A stretch of 64,000 nt of DNA, taken from assembly GCA_963709175.1 (NCBI GenBank), contig CAVPVK010000007.1:1116001-1180000 (forward strand), in the 5' to 3' direction. The stretch is from JANXQG01 sp963709175. GTDB lineage: Bacteria > Planctomycetota > Planctomycetia > Pirellulales > Thermoguttaceae. The position numbers and the translations under genes are program-made. The notes under the pieces were generated by a model. That model worked only from the letters and a program-made list of their open reading frames with translations. It did not search any database and was not told where the DNA came from. Position 1 is the first letter of the stretch, and each line of letters begins with the position of its first letter. Positions 16,905-28,155 of this stretch are shown here, one piece after another.

Positions 16905-18300
16905 CTAGAAGACTCTTGCCGCAACAATGGTTTGGTCATCCTCGGCGGTTTCACTGTGCGTGTGCGCCGCACGGCTTCACGCAGCCGGTCGATGAGTTCC
17001 GCAGGTCGGTCGCCTCCGTCGCGAAACACGCGAGTGAGCCGATCAACGCCGAATAGCACTTCCGCCAAGCCTCGCGCCTCGGTGATCCCGTCGGTGTACA
17101 GCAGAAGGATGTCGTCTCGCTCAAGCTGCATGGCGGCTTCTTGGAAGGTCTCTGACTCATCGATTCCAAGCGGGCAGCCCCCGACGGCATCCAGTGCGCC
17201 GACCGACCTGTCCGCCGCACGCCTCAGCAACGGAGGCGGATGGCCGGCGCTGGCGTAGGTGAGCCGCCTTGACGCAGGTTCATAAATGCCGAGGAATGCC
17301 GTTACGAAACCGTTGATTCTTTTGGCGCACAGCTGTCGATTGGCGTGCATCAACAGGATCGCGGGCATGGCGATCTCGGCGGGATGTGCGTGCAGCACGG
17401 TCTGCACGATCGCCATGACGAGCGCAGCTGCCAAGCCGTGTCCTTCGACGTCACCGATGAAGATGCACCACCGGCTCGGTATCGTGGAAGTATCACCTCG
17501 ATCATCCTGGCGTTCGTCGAGAGGGAATAAGTCGTAGAGGTCGCCGCCTGCCCGGCCCAAGGGCGCGTAACTCGCCGCGATCTCCAGACCGGCGATCCGC
17601 GGCAGAGATGCCGGCAGTAACGCCCGTTGGAGTTCGCCTACCCGCCGCGCGTCACGGTCAATCTGCTCGTTGGCCCGCGCCAGTTCGCTGGCGAGCATCT
17701 GGTTCTCCAGCAGCGCACAACCAACGCCACCCGCTCAACGGCCTCTTCCAATTCTGATGCGGTGAATCGTTGGGGGGGCTTCTTCAGCGCAATTCCCCAA
17801 GTCATCGGCAGACTCTCGCCGGCGAGCGGGATCGCCATGACCGACGTATACCCGGCGAACGAATCGCAGAAAAATGGGTCACGTGACCAATCGACATCCT
17901 GGACGAGTTGCGGCTCGCGACGCCTGATGATCTCACCCAGAATTCCACCGTGTCGCACAGGGGCTGGCTCCTCCTTCGCCAGGCTATGAAGATCGCCGAG
18001 CGGTTCATCTTTCAACTGGCTTCCAACGACGCGGTAATGGCCGGGGCTCAAACCACGAGTCGAAAGCAACAACGAGGCGACGAACCCATCGACCTCAGCA
18101 AATCCCCTTTCCAATTTCCGCAGAGTGTCTTCAGGAGTGCGGCTCTGTTCCAACTCTCGCGTGAGTTGGACAAGCCTTGAAATCCTTCGATTCTGGGAAA
18201 GGTCCTGCATGTGCATGGCGCTCTCGTAACCGGTGCGGTCAGCGGCAACGGCCGGCGGACGGCCAGGCGATTCGTGTGCAACCTTTTCCTCGATAGTCAT
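16905..18300 (-). CDS. GAF domain plus PP2C (SpoIIE/RsbU-type) phosphatase, two frameshifts
   Basis: The first frame (18300 to about 17735) encodes a GAF sensor domain, for example EEPAPVRHGGILGEIIRRREPQLVQDVDW and YTSVMAIPLAGESLP, ending ELEEAVERVALV. A one-base shift leads to ALLENQMLASELARANEQIDRDARRV, a coiled linker, then a PP2C domain: GGDLYDLF, CIFIGDVEGHGLAAALVMA, LTYASAGHPPPLL and LLYTDGITEARG. Near 16970-16985 a second shift is needed to reach SETAEDDQTIVAARVF, which contains the expected metal-binding DDQT and stops at 16905. Such phosphatases activate STAS anti-anti-sigma proteins. Confidence 0.8.
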
Positions 18301-18377
18301 GGTTCTCGCTGCTCATGTACGATTTGGTCTCCTTGGCATGTCTTCAAACGCCCATGGATCGCGTTTTCCGAAACGGT

Positions 18378-19992
18378 CTAATGCGCCGAGATGTGCTCGC
18401 CCTTCTCGGCCACCGAGCGCTTCATCAGCAGTACCAGAACGACGAGCGCCGCCGACAGGACGGCGCACAGCCAGAAGATATCAAAGAAGGCCAGCGACGC
18501 GGCCTGCTGCTGGCGGAGGTTGTCGAGCGACTGGACCGCCAACTGCTGCGAGCGGGCCGCGTCGCCGGTCCACTGCTGGAAGAACTCTCGGTTCTGCTCC
18601 AGAAACGACTGGACATGGGGATTCAGCGGGCCCAGGTTCTCGCCCAGGCGGGAGAGGTGGAACTGCTGGCGCGGATCCTGGATAGTCTGGCACATCGAAG
18701 TGCCGACGCTGCCCCCTTCGGTGCGGAGCAGGCTGAACAGTCCGACCGCCGCCCCGCGCAGATGCACCGGAATGTACTTGTACGCGGCCACGCTCGCCGG
18801 GGCGAAGATCAGTCCGAGGCCCAAGGTCAGCACCATCCGCGGCCAAATCACCTGCCAGAAGCTGATCTCGAGGTTCATCCGCGTCATCCAGTAGTTGCCG
18901 GCGGCCATGACCGCCAGGCCAATCGCGATCATCCAGCGGGCATCAAACTGCCGGCCCAGCAGGATGCCGGCGACCACCATCGCGGCCATCGAGGAGACGC
19001 CGGAGGGCGACATCGCCAGCCCGGAGACGAGGGCGTCGTAGCCATAAAGTGCCTGGAGCATCATCGGCAGCGCCATGCTGGCGCAGTACACCACGGCGAA
19101 GGCACAGAAGAAGATGACGCAGCACACGGCGAAATTCCGCTCGCCGAGAACCCGGAAGTTGATGATCGGGCTGGCACAGCGCATCTCCCGGACGATCAGC
19201 AAGCCCAGCCCCAGCACGAACAGGATCATGAGCGTCTGCACGCGCCAGAACGGGTCGCCCAGCCAGTCCCATTCCTGCCCCTTGCTGAGCATGATTTCCC
19301 AGCAGCACATGGCCAGCACCAGCAATCCCAGGCCGATGCTGTCGAAGTTCAGCGGCTTGCCGCGGAACCCGGCCCGCTCCTGCTTGAGATAGTCGGGGTC
19401 GTCGACCACGGCGTACGCGCCAACCAGTGCCACGAGACCCATCGGGACGTTAACCAGGAAGATCCACCGCCAGTTGTAATCGACGCAGAGCCAGCCGCCC
19501 AGCGTCGGCCCGACGACCGGCGCAATGATGGCAGCCAGCCCGAACAGCGTCATGGCCGTGCCCTGCTTCTCGGGCGGGAAGGAGTCCATCAGGATGCCCT
19601 GGCTGCACGGCTGAAGCCCGCCGCCGGATAGCCCCTGGATCACCCGGAACAGGATCATCTGCGGCAGGCTGGTGGCGAAGCCGCACATTGCCGAGGCGAG
19701 CGTAAAGACGCCGACCGACAGCAGGAAGTAGTTGCGGCGGCCAAGATGGGCCGACAGCCAGCCGGTGATCGGCAGGACGATGGCGTTGGCGGCCAGGTAG
19801 CTGGTGATAATCCACTCGGCGTCGTTCTGCGCGGTGGATAGGCCGCCGGCCATGTACCGCAGGGCCACGTTCGCGACCGTGGTGTCCAAGATCTCCATGA
19901 ACGTGGGCACGACGACGATGCCGGCGACGAGCCAGGGATTGACCGCCGGATCGACTACTGACTGCCGTGGGGCTTAGTGCCATGGTACTCAT
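18378..19992 (-). CDS. emrB: DHA2-family (EmrB/QacA-like) drug efflux transporter
   Basis: About 537 residues of a 14-helix MFS exporter: FMEILDTTVANVALRYMAGG, the motif GWLSAHLGRRNYFLLSVG, RVIQGLSGGGLQPCSQ, and GLAAIIAPVVGPTLGGWLCVDYNWRWIFLVNVPMG. The uninterrupted frame starts at GTG 19910. Sense continues upstream in that frame (VVDPAVNPWLVAGIVVV) without a start, while MSTMALSP from ATG 19992 is in another frame. One base lost or gained in the C-run near 19967 explains this. It pairs with the adaptor encoded just upstream and probably pumps drugs or lipophilic toxins. Confidence 0.9.
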
Positions 19993-20118
19993 GATATGTT
20001 TTCCGTTAAAGGGATGAGGGATGAGGGGAAACGAGTACAGAGTACCCAGTACGCAGTTGTCAGGATGGAATTCTTGCTACCGACGACTGAATACTGTGTA
20101 CCCTCGCCGCCCGCATCT

Positions 20119-21720
20119 CTACCTCGGTTGCAGGACCTCCCCGGCGTGCGGCCCCGTGGGCGGTTCCTTGTAATACACGTAGGGCGTCACCGATACGCCG
20201 ACGAACAGGGGCGCCTTTGCCGGGTCGTAGTCGGTCAACTCGACCCGCACCGGCAGCCGCTGGACGATCTTGACGAAGTTGCCGGTGGCGTTCTGCGGCG
20301 GCAGCAGGGAGAGCGTCTGGCCGGTCCCCATGGTGAACCCGGTGATCCGGCCCTCGAACTCCCGGCGGCTGCCGTACATGTCCACCTCGCACCGCACGCG
20401 CTGGCCGATCCGCAGGTCGGCCAGTTGCGTCTCCTTGAAATTCGCGTCGATCCAGATCTCCGTGAGCGAGCGGACGGCCATCAGGGCTTGCCCCGCCTGG
20501 ACGTTGTTGCCGGGGTTCACGTTCCGGCCGACCACGACGCCGTCGATCTCGCTGACGACGTCGCAATAGCGGAGGTTCAACTCAGCCTGCTCCAGGTCGT
20601 GCCGCGCCTGCTCCAGTCCGGCCTTGGCCTGGAGCACGGCAGGCGCCTTGGGGACCAGATCCTGAAGGATCTGGTCGATGTTCCCTTTCTTGTCGAGCTG
20701 CCGAAACTTTTCGAGGGCCTTTTTGGGCGTCAGGTCGGTGGACGGCATCGGCTGTCCGAGCAGGGTCATCGTCTGCATGCAGGCGGCCAGGGCCGCTCGG
20801 ACCGAGGAGAAGGTCTGGTTCAGGTCCGGCGGCACGTCGGTGAGGCTCTTGCCCGTTTCCGGTTGGGCCGCGAGGCCGAGGGAGACACGGGTCTGGGCGA
20901 TCGCCTCCTGCGCCTGGGTGACGGAGGCTGCCGCGACCCGCAACTGCTGCTCAGACTGGTCGTAATCCGAATGGCTGACGGCATGCTCCGGCAACAACGC
21001 CTTGGCGCGGTTGTAATCGGCCCGGGCTCGGTCGAGAATCGCCTCCTGACTCCGCAGGGCGGCCACCTGGGACCGCAAGAGGGCGACCTGGGCATCGACC
21101 TGCTCGGAAGCGTTCTGGAGTTTCCAGCGTTGGGTGCCGAGCTGGGCCTCCAGGCCGCGGGCCGCGGACTCGGCCGCCGCCAGGTTCGCCTCCGCCACGC
21201 GGACGGCGGCGCGCTTCAGCGACACCAGCACCTGGAAAGGTTCCTTGTCGAGTTGGACGAGCAGATCTCCCTTCTTCACGCGCTGGTTGTCATCGACCAG
21301 CACTTTCATCACCTGCCCGGATACGCGCGGGGCGACAAGGGTCACGTGACCGTTGACGTAAGCGTCATCGGTACTCACCGTACTGAGTGCCGTATGGACC
21401 CACGGGACGAGGAAGTAACCGCCCACCGCCAGCGCGGCCACAGTTCCGGCCAGCAGCAACCACTTTCGGTAGCGATGCACGGGCGGTGCGCTGACGGGTG
21501 GTTGGGGCTGGGTGACGGGAAGCGAACCGTCTGTCGGCGTGGCAGGCGTGCCGGGATGCGAGGGCGGATCGGCCGTGGCGGGTGCGTCAGGGTGCGGGGG
21601 CGGATCAGCCAGCCGCCGACGTACCGCTGGGCACTCGCGTGAGCACCTTGTCGGCAGGGGCTAGCGCGGCTCCGGTCGACACGTGAGAGTCTTGAGAATT
21701 CTTCTCGGATATCGTGTTCA
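20119..21720 (-). CDS. emrA: EmrA/HlyD-type membrane fusion protein
   Basis: The long frame (20119-21480) holds the membrane segment WLLLAGTVAALAVGGYFLVPW, a lipoyl-like half STDDAYVNGHVTLVAPRVSGQVMKVLVDDNQ, a long coiled hairpin, and the barrel part DGVVVGRNVNPGNNVQAGQALMAV. The true start is likely ATG 21720, which follows AGGAG at eight bases and encodes MNTISEKNSQDSHVSTG. That reading stops at 21606 unless one base is shifted near 21612, after which a Pro-rich cytoplasmic tail leads into the known frame. The protein bridges the inner-membrane exporter to the outer membrane. EmrB follows 126 bp downstream. Confidence 0.88.
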
Positions 21721-21811
21721 TGATTGAACTCCTAGGTCAGATCGTATTAGTGTGAGGGAAAAGATAGTCCGTGCGGTCGCGCCAATGGCGGCGGCTTGGC
21801 AAAACAGGAAG

Positions 21812-22103
21812 TCAGTCTTGCTGTTCGAACCGACGTTGACGAATCTCGGCCACAATGTCCTTGGTCAGGCAGTCGGCGGCAACGAATTCGGCCCCCTGAC
21901 GGTGCATGGCCGCCAGGCAGGTCTTGCCCGCGTCGTCGATGAAGGTCACCCCCGTGAGGTCAACGCGGAGGATTGATTTGCGCCGATGGGCCAGGGTGCT
22001 CTTCCAGCACTCCTCCAGCTCCCGCAGCCAGGGCCCTGCCACGCTGCCCTTCGAGCTGGAACGTGAGAGTCTGCGGATTGTCGTGGACTGTGATTCGCAA
22101 CAT
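21812..22103 (-). CDS. STAS-domain protein (anti-anti-sigma-like), frameshifted
   Basis: ATG 22103 begins MLRITVHDNPQTLTFQLEG. After a one-base shift near 22045 the frame continues VAGPWLRELEECWKST...ILRVDLTGVTFIDDAGKTCLAAMHRQGAEFVAAD, ending at 21812. This is about 97 residues, a minimal STAS domain. The loop TFIDDAGKTCL takes the place of the usual D-S-x-G phosphorylation loop. An Asp-Ala stands where the phospho-serine is expected, so regulation by kinase may be lost. It is the first gene of the efflux block and could serve the nearby PP2C and HATPase proteins. Confidence 0.7.
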
Positions 22104-22143
22104 TGCTTACACCTCGTAGTTCATTTCGCCGTGATGTGACGGA

Positions 22144-22593
22144 TCACCATTGCCTTGCCAATAGTTCGTTCCGACAAGCGGTACTGAACTCCTTGAGCGG
22201 GTCGATGCCCCCGAAGTCATGGGCCTCGGCGGCTGCGCGGATGTGATCTGTCGTCAAATTTGGTCGCCCGTACAGTTCGATGATCCGATAACAACAAGCT
22301 TCGCCCTGGCGCACAACCTCTTCCCCGGACATGAGTCGAATGCAACTCAGAATCCCGTAAAAGGCCATGAGCTGATCCGGCCGTTCCAGCGAATGGGCCA
22401 GTGCATCAATGGTCAGGCGCGAAGCCTCCGTGATAAACTCCTTATATAAAGACTCTCGCTCCCGCAGCTTCCATTCTGAATTTGCGCGAATGGTCTGTGT
22501 GCGCTGTGTGATCCAAGTCGTAGCAATGGAAGCTGTGGCACCCACCAAGGAACCCAATGCCGCAGCCATTGCAGTAACTACTGTTGATTCCAT
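22144..22593 (-). CDS. Small membrane protein of unknown function
   Basis: 149 residues from ATG 22593. An N-terminal membrane helix (STVVTAMAAALGSLVGATASIATTWI) is followed by a cytoplasmic helical domain (RANSEWKLRERESLYKEFITEASRLTIDALAHSLERPDQL...). Similar architecture occurs in many short hypothetical proteins with one anchor and an ERE(S)LYxEFI motif. No enzymatic residue is evident. The frame stays open upstream to 22863, but that part lacks a hydrophobic start and reads as noise. Confidence 0.6.
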   Translation of the reverse strand: MESTVVTAMAAALGSLVGATASIATTWITQRTQTIRANSEWKLRERESLYKEFITEASRLTIDALAHSLERPDQLMAFYGILSCIRLMSGEEVVRQGEACCYRIIELYGRPNLTTDHIRAAAEAHDFGGIDPLKEFSTACRNELLARQW

Positions 22594-22790
22594 CGTTCGC
22601 TCGTTCGTGCCTAGCCGGCACGGCTCTAAAGCAAGGGGCGTACCGGAGACATCCGCTTCAGCGAGTCGTCTCGTAAAGCGATCGCCAGCAAGGACTTGCG
22701 GTTCGGATGGGACGAGACGCCCGGTAGAAGGGCGAGAAAGTGTCAATGTTGGCGCGCCAGCGGGCGGGCGCATGCGCCAACGGGCGAGCG

Positions 22791-23057
22791 CTACTCGAGT
22801 CGAGAGATGCCGAGTTTTTTCATCTTCCAATACAGCATCGAACGCTTCATCCAATTCGGCCACTCACGCATCCAAAATTCCCGGCATGGCTGCATGTTCA
22901 CCTGGGTGTAAGCTGGTCGACGGCGACCACCGAAGCATAGCAACATGGCCCGTTCGACCGACTCAAACCGCTGCTCTACCGCACTTGCCGAAATGCCCGT
23001 CAAACCGTCAAACGAGGCAGCCCATGAAATGCCCTCAGCAGCCCCACGGAGTGCCAA
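22791..23057 (-). pseudogene. Decayed gene fragment, unidentified
   Basis: A minus-strand reading with ISWAASFDGLTGISASAVEQRFESVERAMLLCFGGRRRPAYTQVNMQP looks coding-like. A related string (ALWAASLDGQSG) occurs at about 25155-25200 on the same strand. Both share the 13-mer CGAGGCAGCCCAT. They flank the broken SulP gene as direct repeats. No family recognised. Confidence 0.3.
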
Positions 23058-23143
23058 GCTCTAGCGACGGCCAAAGCTTGTGTTGATCCAACGGTTACGG
23101 CTACATCGCGGCGTCATACAAGTCCCTGGACCAGAACATTACG

Positions 23144-24923
23144 CTACGAAGGACTGTTGTCGGTTCCAGCCGTTTTGTCCACATCACGGGTTTGATAGGC
23201 CGCGAGGCAATCTCTCCGGGAGGCGAAGATGCGATGGACTCCAATCGCGTCGGTCAACTGCTGGCGATCCAGGTCTGCTCTTAGGCTCTCGCTGACCCGG
23301 GTCAAGACCAAGGCGACGCCTCTCTTCGCGCATTCACGCTGGAGTTCTTTGAGCGTCTTGCCAGCCGAATAATCAATGTCGGCAATGGCCCCTGCATCTA
23401 CCACGAGCCATCGTACGGGCGACGGTGAATGGGCAACCAGATGCAACGCTTGCTCGGCGAAATAGTTCGCATTCGCGTAGTAGAGCTCGGCGCCAAACCA
23501 ATACATCACAAGGCCCGGCTCGATCATTTGTCCCGGGACGACAGGCTGCCATCCGCCAGTGTTCCACGGGATCGGTGAGGATAATCGCCGTATGTGGCCG
23601 ATAGCCTTGCCGCACATGGTCGAGCAGCGACAGCACGATCGCCGCCATAATTCCTTGCTTTGACGCCGATGAACAGCACGATGGCCGCGATGGCAAGAGC
23701 GACAACATACTCGTTCCAGCTTTTCTTGCGGATTTCGGCGAGCTCGCGAAGCTTGATCAGTTTGACGCCGATCACGAACACGATGGCGGCGAGCACCGCA
23801 TTGGGCAGGTAGCTGAGCGGCTTCGTCAGGAAGAGCAGAACCAGGAGGACCGTCGCGGCGGTGGTGAGATGGGCTATCTGGCTGCGACCGCCCGCCGTAT
23901 CGACCATGGCCGTCTTGGTTGGGCTGCCATTGACGACGAACGTGCCGCTCAGTCCTGCCGCCAGGTTGGCGAGCGGAAAGGCCCACGAGATCCGTGTCTT
24001 CACTGAATCGCTCGCCATAGCGAAACGCATACACGCGCGAAGTGGCGGCGCTTTGGGCCAAGATGACGATGCAGCAAGAAAAGGCGATGGGCAGAACCAG
24101 CGGAACATCGTTCCAAGCGACATTCGGCAGCCCGAGATTAGGCAATCCGCTCGGGACGTCGCCTACCAACTTTATGCCGTGATTTCCCCAGTGGAACATG
24201 GCGCTGGCCGCGATCATTCCTGCCACAGCCAACAGGGCGCCTGGAAAGCGGGGAGCGAAACGTTCGAATCCGACGATCATGGCGAGGACGCAAAGCGCAA
24301 TGCAAACGGCTGGCGGGATCAATATCTTGGAGGTGCTTCGCCGTGAAGAATAAATGGCCCCAAAAGCCCTCGCCACCGTTTTCCAAACCAAGTACCCCGT
24401 GCAACTCCGCGAATGCGACCTGGGCGCCGACACCGGTGAGAAATCCGACCAGCACGGTACGCGACAGAAAATCGGCGAGAAAACCGAGACGGAGGCCACG
24501 CGCAAGAAGAAGTAATCCGCCCGCCACCAAGGCCACCAGGCTCGTCAGGGCGACGTACTTCGGGCCGCCGACATACGAGGCCAACGCGGCACTTACCATG
24601 GCTGCCGTGGCGGAGTCAGCCGCGACCACGAGATGCCGCGATGAGCCGAAGATGGCGAACACGAGCACCGGCAATAAGAGCGTGTAAAGCCCGGTGATCA
24701 CCGGGGTGCCAATGATCTTGGTGTAGCCCATCACCTCGGGAATTCCCAGCGCGGCCAAGGTGATGCCTGCCACAATTTCCGGAACGAGCTTGGACCGGTC
24801 AAAGGGGCGGATTCCCTGCAACAAGGAGACTGGGGGAGCTGGCATCTCGATGCTCCAGTGGCCGATCGATAATCGCATGGTTATTTTGCTGCTTTGGGGT
24901 GCCGGGTTTCCAGCGGGAATCAT
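23144..24923 (-). pseudogene. SulP-family anion transporter with STAS domain, multiply frameshifted
   Basis: Sense jumps between frames at about 24330, 23990, 23665 and 23570. In order: N-terminus GIRPFDRSKLVPEIVAGITLAALGIPEVMGYTKIIG and VVAADSATAAMVSAALASYVGG; then KILIPPAVCIALCVLAMIV and RVYAFRYGERF; then ANLAAGLSGTFVVNGSPTKTAMVD (the SulP signature) and VIGVKLIKLRELAEI; then AAIVLSLLDHVRQGYRPHTAIIL; and a C-terminal STAS domain WLVVDAGAIADIDYSAGKTLKELQ. Intact relatives move sulfate, bicarbonate or other anions. Four shifts make function unlikely unless the sequence contains errors. Confidence 0.85.
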
Positions 24924-25629
24924 TGATTCTCAATATTACCGTCTGGGTGAGGCCGACGGAATAAGCGGCCGAACCGTCTAAGAACCGCGAAGGAGTTCCT
25001 GGCCGCGAAACGGCTCGTTGCCGCTGGACTGTCGGAAATCCCTGACAGACCGTCAAGACATTCGTCGACAATGTGTTGCAGTGGACCGCCATGCCAGGAA
25101 CTGGGCCCACAAGCACGGACCATTCGACCTGCTCAGGGCCGCCGCTCTGCCCGTCCAGCGAGGCAGCCCATAAGGCGCACTCGGCACCTCCGCTGATCGC
25201 CATGCCTTATAACCACTTCATTCGTTCTTTTCGTCGTCGCGGCGAACGCCGGTCGCATCAGACTGCCGATGGTAGCTGCCAAAGGCTTTCTATTTCCGGA
25301 AATAGAATCAGAATAAGAGCAGGCCATCGTCACAGGCTATCAACCCGCCATCGAGCGAATTCATGCCGAGGATTGGGATTTCGTGTGGACTGAACCTGAC
25401 CCGTTGCGTGGCACTGACCTGCGCCGGGAGACCAGACCGGCCAAGGGGAGTTTCCAGGTGACCGGCATGTTCGGCAAAGCCGCGGTCCGCGCAGAATGGG
25501 GAACTCGGCTATTCTGGCTGCTGCCCGAGCAGGGAGAGCAGCTAGAGACGCTGGTAATCTTCCGTTATCACGGTACATGTTGGAAAACAAGGCCAGACGA
25601 GACCTTCGTCAGACCTTCCCCAGGCCGCC
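24924..25629. other. Gene-free stretch with palindrome and dispersed repeat copy 2
   Basis: No intact gene. It contains a weak relative of the fragment at 22791, the palindrome at 25291 and the repeat at 25518. The latter runs into the GH78 remnant. Confidence 0.5.
25291..25304. promoter_or_regulatory. 14-bp palindrome TATTTCCGGAAATA (site B), candidate operator
   Basis: Identical to sites A (11883) and C (63394). It lies 368 bp upstream of the SulP start on one side and about 330 bp upstream of the GH78 remnant on the other. The upstream 20 bases (25261-25280) resemble those of site A. Confidence 0.5.
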
Positions 25630-25635
25630 GGTGGG
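25518..25635. repeat. Dispersed repeat, copy 2
   Basis: Matches 12337-12449: 46 of 49 bases in the first block and a second matching block at 25610-25635. It abuts the GH78 remnant, so the rhamnosidase gene was probably joined to the repeat by rearrangement. Confidence 0.65.
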
Positions 25636-25935
25636 CAGGGGCTGACGTATGCCAAGGCGGCATACAATAGCATCAATGGCGAGATCGCGGTTCAGTGGGA
25701 GAAGAAACCGGACGGGACGATCGAGATGCGGGTCGCCGTTCCTGTCAACGCCACGGCCAAGTTTGGCGTGCCAACCTTGGGACGCCAGTCCGCCAGAATC
25801 CTTGAAGGCGGCAAGATAGTGTGGGAAAAGAACGCACCGGGCAAGCTTCCCAAGGGGATTATTATGCGAGCGCGGCGGCGGATGGGCAATGGATCGTTCT
25901 TGGCGCAGCTTCGGGAACCTATTGTTTTTCGGTGA
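25636..25935 (+). pseudogene. GH78 alpha-L-rhamnosidase, C-terminal fragment
   Basis: The reading GLTYAKAAYNSINGEIAVQWEKKPDGTIEMRVAVPVNATAKFGVP...GGKIVWEKNAPG is the C-terminal beta domain of planctomycete alpha-L-rhamnosidases, which usually reads SI.G.I...W....G...L.V.VP.NT.A. About 100 residues remain of an enzyme of 700-900. The catalytic barrel is gone. It shows that this locus once served breakdown of rhamnose-containing glycans. Confidence 0.7.
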
Positions 25936-25982
25936 AGTAGCGCGACGCGATACTGAAAGTTGGAAGAAAGGATAACAGCAGC

Positions 25983-26330
25983 ATGACCATGAAATCTTAT
26001 CGGCGACTCTTGGGAGCATTGGGCCATCGGCTCTTCATAGCGATTGTGGCGGCGGAGCCACTTCCGCTCCTCGCAGTGGATTCCGTTTCAGCGCCGGCCA
26101 GGAATTTGCCGGTGGGGACACAGTCCGGCGGCTTCAAATACTTCGTGGGAATCGTAGGCAATCCGTCCGTTCCCGATATCAGTTGGAGCGACGAGGAATT
26201 GGAGCAGATCAAGGCCCTCGGCGTGAACTGCGTACAACTCAGCATCGCTTGGGGAAACAAACGTGTCTTTCCGGTGGCTGTGAAAAGCTTTTTCGCCGCG
26301 GCAATCGCGAGGGCGGATAGTGGCCGATGA
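25983..26330 (+). pseudogene. Secreted TIM-barrel protein, N-terminal fragment cut by IS66
   Basis: ATG 25983 starts MTMKSYRRLLGALGH, a signal-like segment, then FKYFVGIVGNPSVPDISWSDEELEQIKALGVNCVQLSIAWGNK, the first strand and helix of a glycosidase-like barrel. Sense is lost after this at about 26260-26290, close to the left end of the IS66 remnant, and the frame stops at 26330. The rest of the gene is not found beyond the IS, so insertion was followed by deletion. Confidence 0.6.
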
Positions 26331-28155
26331 TTAAGGGGTAGTCGCGGAAGAACCCGCGGCGGCCAGGGTCTGCCGGAAGTTCCAAGGCATCCAGTTCCCC
26401 GGATTCTCGGCGGCTTGTGCCGAGTGGCGTTCCAACTCGGTGAGGTAGTCAAGGGGATTTGCCTCGCAGAGCCTGCAGGTGTGGATCAGGCTCATGAAGA
26501 TATCTCCCACGTGGGCGCCACGCGGAGTCTTGTAGAACAGGGAGTTTTTGCGATGCCGGATCGCCATCTTCAAAGCGCGTTCGCAGATGTTGTTGTCCAG
26601 CGGTGCTCCGGCCACGCGCAGGAAGAGCGTCAGCGGCTCCCAGTGCCGAAGCATGTAGGCAATGCTAGCACCCAGCGCAGGAATTGGGTTCCACACGCCG
26701 CTCATCGAATTGTCGGCCCAGCCAGGCATGGAGTTCCTCCATGACCGGGCCGCTTTGGGCCTGATGGAAGATCAGCCGTTCCTGGGGCGATATATTCCGC
26801 TCTTTGGCGATCGTATCGTTGCGATAAACCGCCGCAAGCGACTCCAACACACGGCGGCACTCCTCGGGAAAACGGTCCGCCACGTCGACGAACTTCCGCC
26901 GCCCGTGGGCCAAGCAGTTGGCCAGAATCGTCTTCAACTCCCCGGGCAGATTGCGCCAGAGCATCGCACATCTGAATCGGCGAGCCAAGCTCTGCCGCGC
27001 GGCGGGCCAGCACATCCGCCAAATTCTCGCCGGCGTGCTGCCGCCCGCTCAGAAACAGGACAATCTTATTTCCATCCCGGGTTTCCGAAACGATGCCCGT
27101 CGTGAACATCCCCTTGCGGGCGACCGCTTCCTTCGCGGGCGACGGCGGCTCGCTGCCCGTCCCCTCGGCCAGGTCGTCCTCAGAAGCGTCGCCCGACAAT
27201 GGCTTCGCCACGGGGCATGCCGCGCCGGCGGCCTCCGGGGCGCTGCGCAGCCGGCACCTGCCGGCCCATCATCGCCAGGATCCTGACCGTGGTATCGTCG
27301 TTGTAGACCACGTCACCTTGGGCCGCCTGTCGAGCCATCTCATCGAAGACCGGCTCGGCGTGCTCGGCCTGGGCCGCAACAATGTCCCATTGCGTCGCGG
27401 CGGGCAGGGGAACGCCGACGTCCTGCTGGAACGTTTCGTTGCGGTTGAAAGGCATGCCCATCCCGTATTTCAGCAGAGCGATCATGCTCCCCACCGTGGC
27501 GTCGCGCTTTCCCTCGGCATCCACCCCTGCTGGCAGATCTGCGGTGATGACCACGCCGCACAGGCCGCAGCGCAGCTTCTGCAGATAATACACCTTGCCG
27601 CCCACCGGCGGCTGGCCCACCAGTCGCATCACCACGCCGGGGCGACCGGTGTCGTAGAGCGTGCCCTCCGCGCACTGTGGGCAGGGATCGCCCGGCTGGA
27701 ACGACGAGTGGGGGACCTCGATCTTTTCCGCGGCGGTGTAGGCATCGGCTCCGTTGTGGCCGTGACCCTTGGCTCGAACGGGCTCTGTCGCTTGGGAATC
27801 GATCTTGACCTCGGGAGCGGCGGCCGACGTCGCGCTGGCCGGCGACATGCCTTGCGACGGGGAAGCGTCGCTCGCAGGCGACGCCGCAATCGCTGGACCT
27901 GGCGCAGCTCTCTGCTGGGCGCTGCCCGACCACTTTCGCGGTCTTCTCGGTCTTCATCCCGAAGAGCATTTTCCGCAACCGCGCGATGGTCGTATTCTTG
28001 TCGCCCACGGCAAAGAACAGACCCACATAGGACTCGATCACGGAGTGGAGCGTGCCGTAGTCTTCCGTATGGAGATCCTGGGCGTCGATGCGTTTCAGAA
28101 GGTCTTCCAGCTTGCCCATGTCCAGCTCGATAACGGTCGAATTGGCGAGGACCAT
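26331..28155 (-). pseudogene. IS66-family transposase (TnpC-like), frameshifted
   Basis: Sense is spread over at least four frames. They give, in order: LEDLLKRIDAQDLHTEDYGTLHSVIESYVGLFF and TIARLRKMLFGMKTEKT; HSSFQPGDPCPQCAEGTLYDTGRPGVVMRLVGQP (zinc-finger part) and DEMARQAAQGDVVYNDDTTVRIL (a catalytic Asp); GMFTTGIVSETRDGNKIVLFLSGRQHAGENL; ILANCLAHGRRKFVDVADRFPEECRRVL; and APLDNNICERALKMAIRHRKNSLFYKT (catalytic Glu region) ending at 26331. About 600 residues in all, normal for IS66. Ends and target duplication were not located. Inactive as written. Confidence 0.85.

Noticed and set aside
18315..19631. Plus-strand frame of 438 codons over the EmrB gene
   Set aside because: Rich in His/Gln/Asp as expected for the complement of a membrane protein gene; EmrB has all family motifs.
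22594..22863. 90-residue N-terminal extension of the small membrane protein
   Set aside because: The extension is Arg/Pro-rich noise; ATG 22593 starts directly before the membrane helix.
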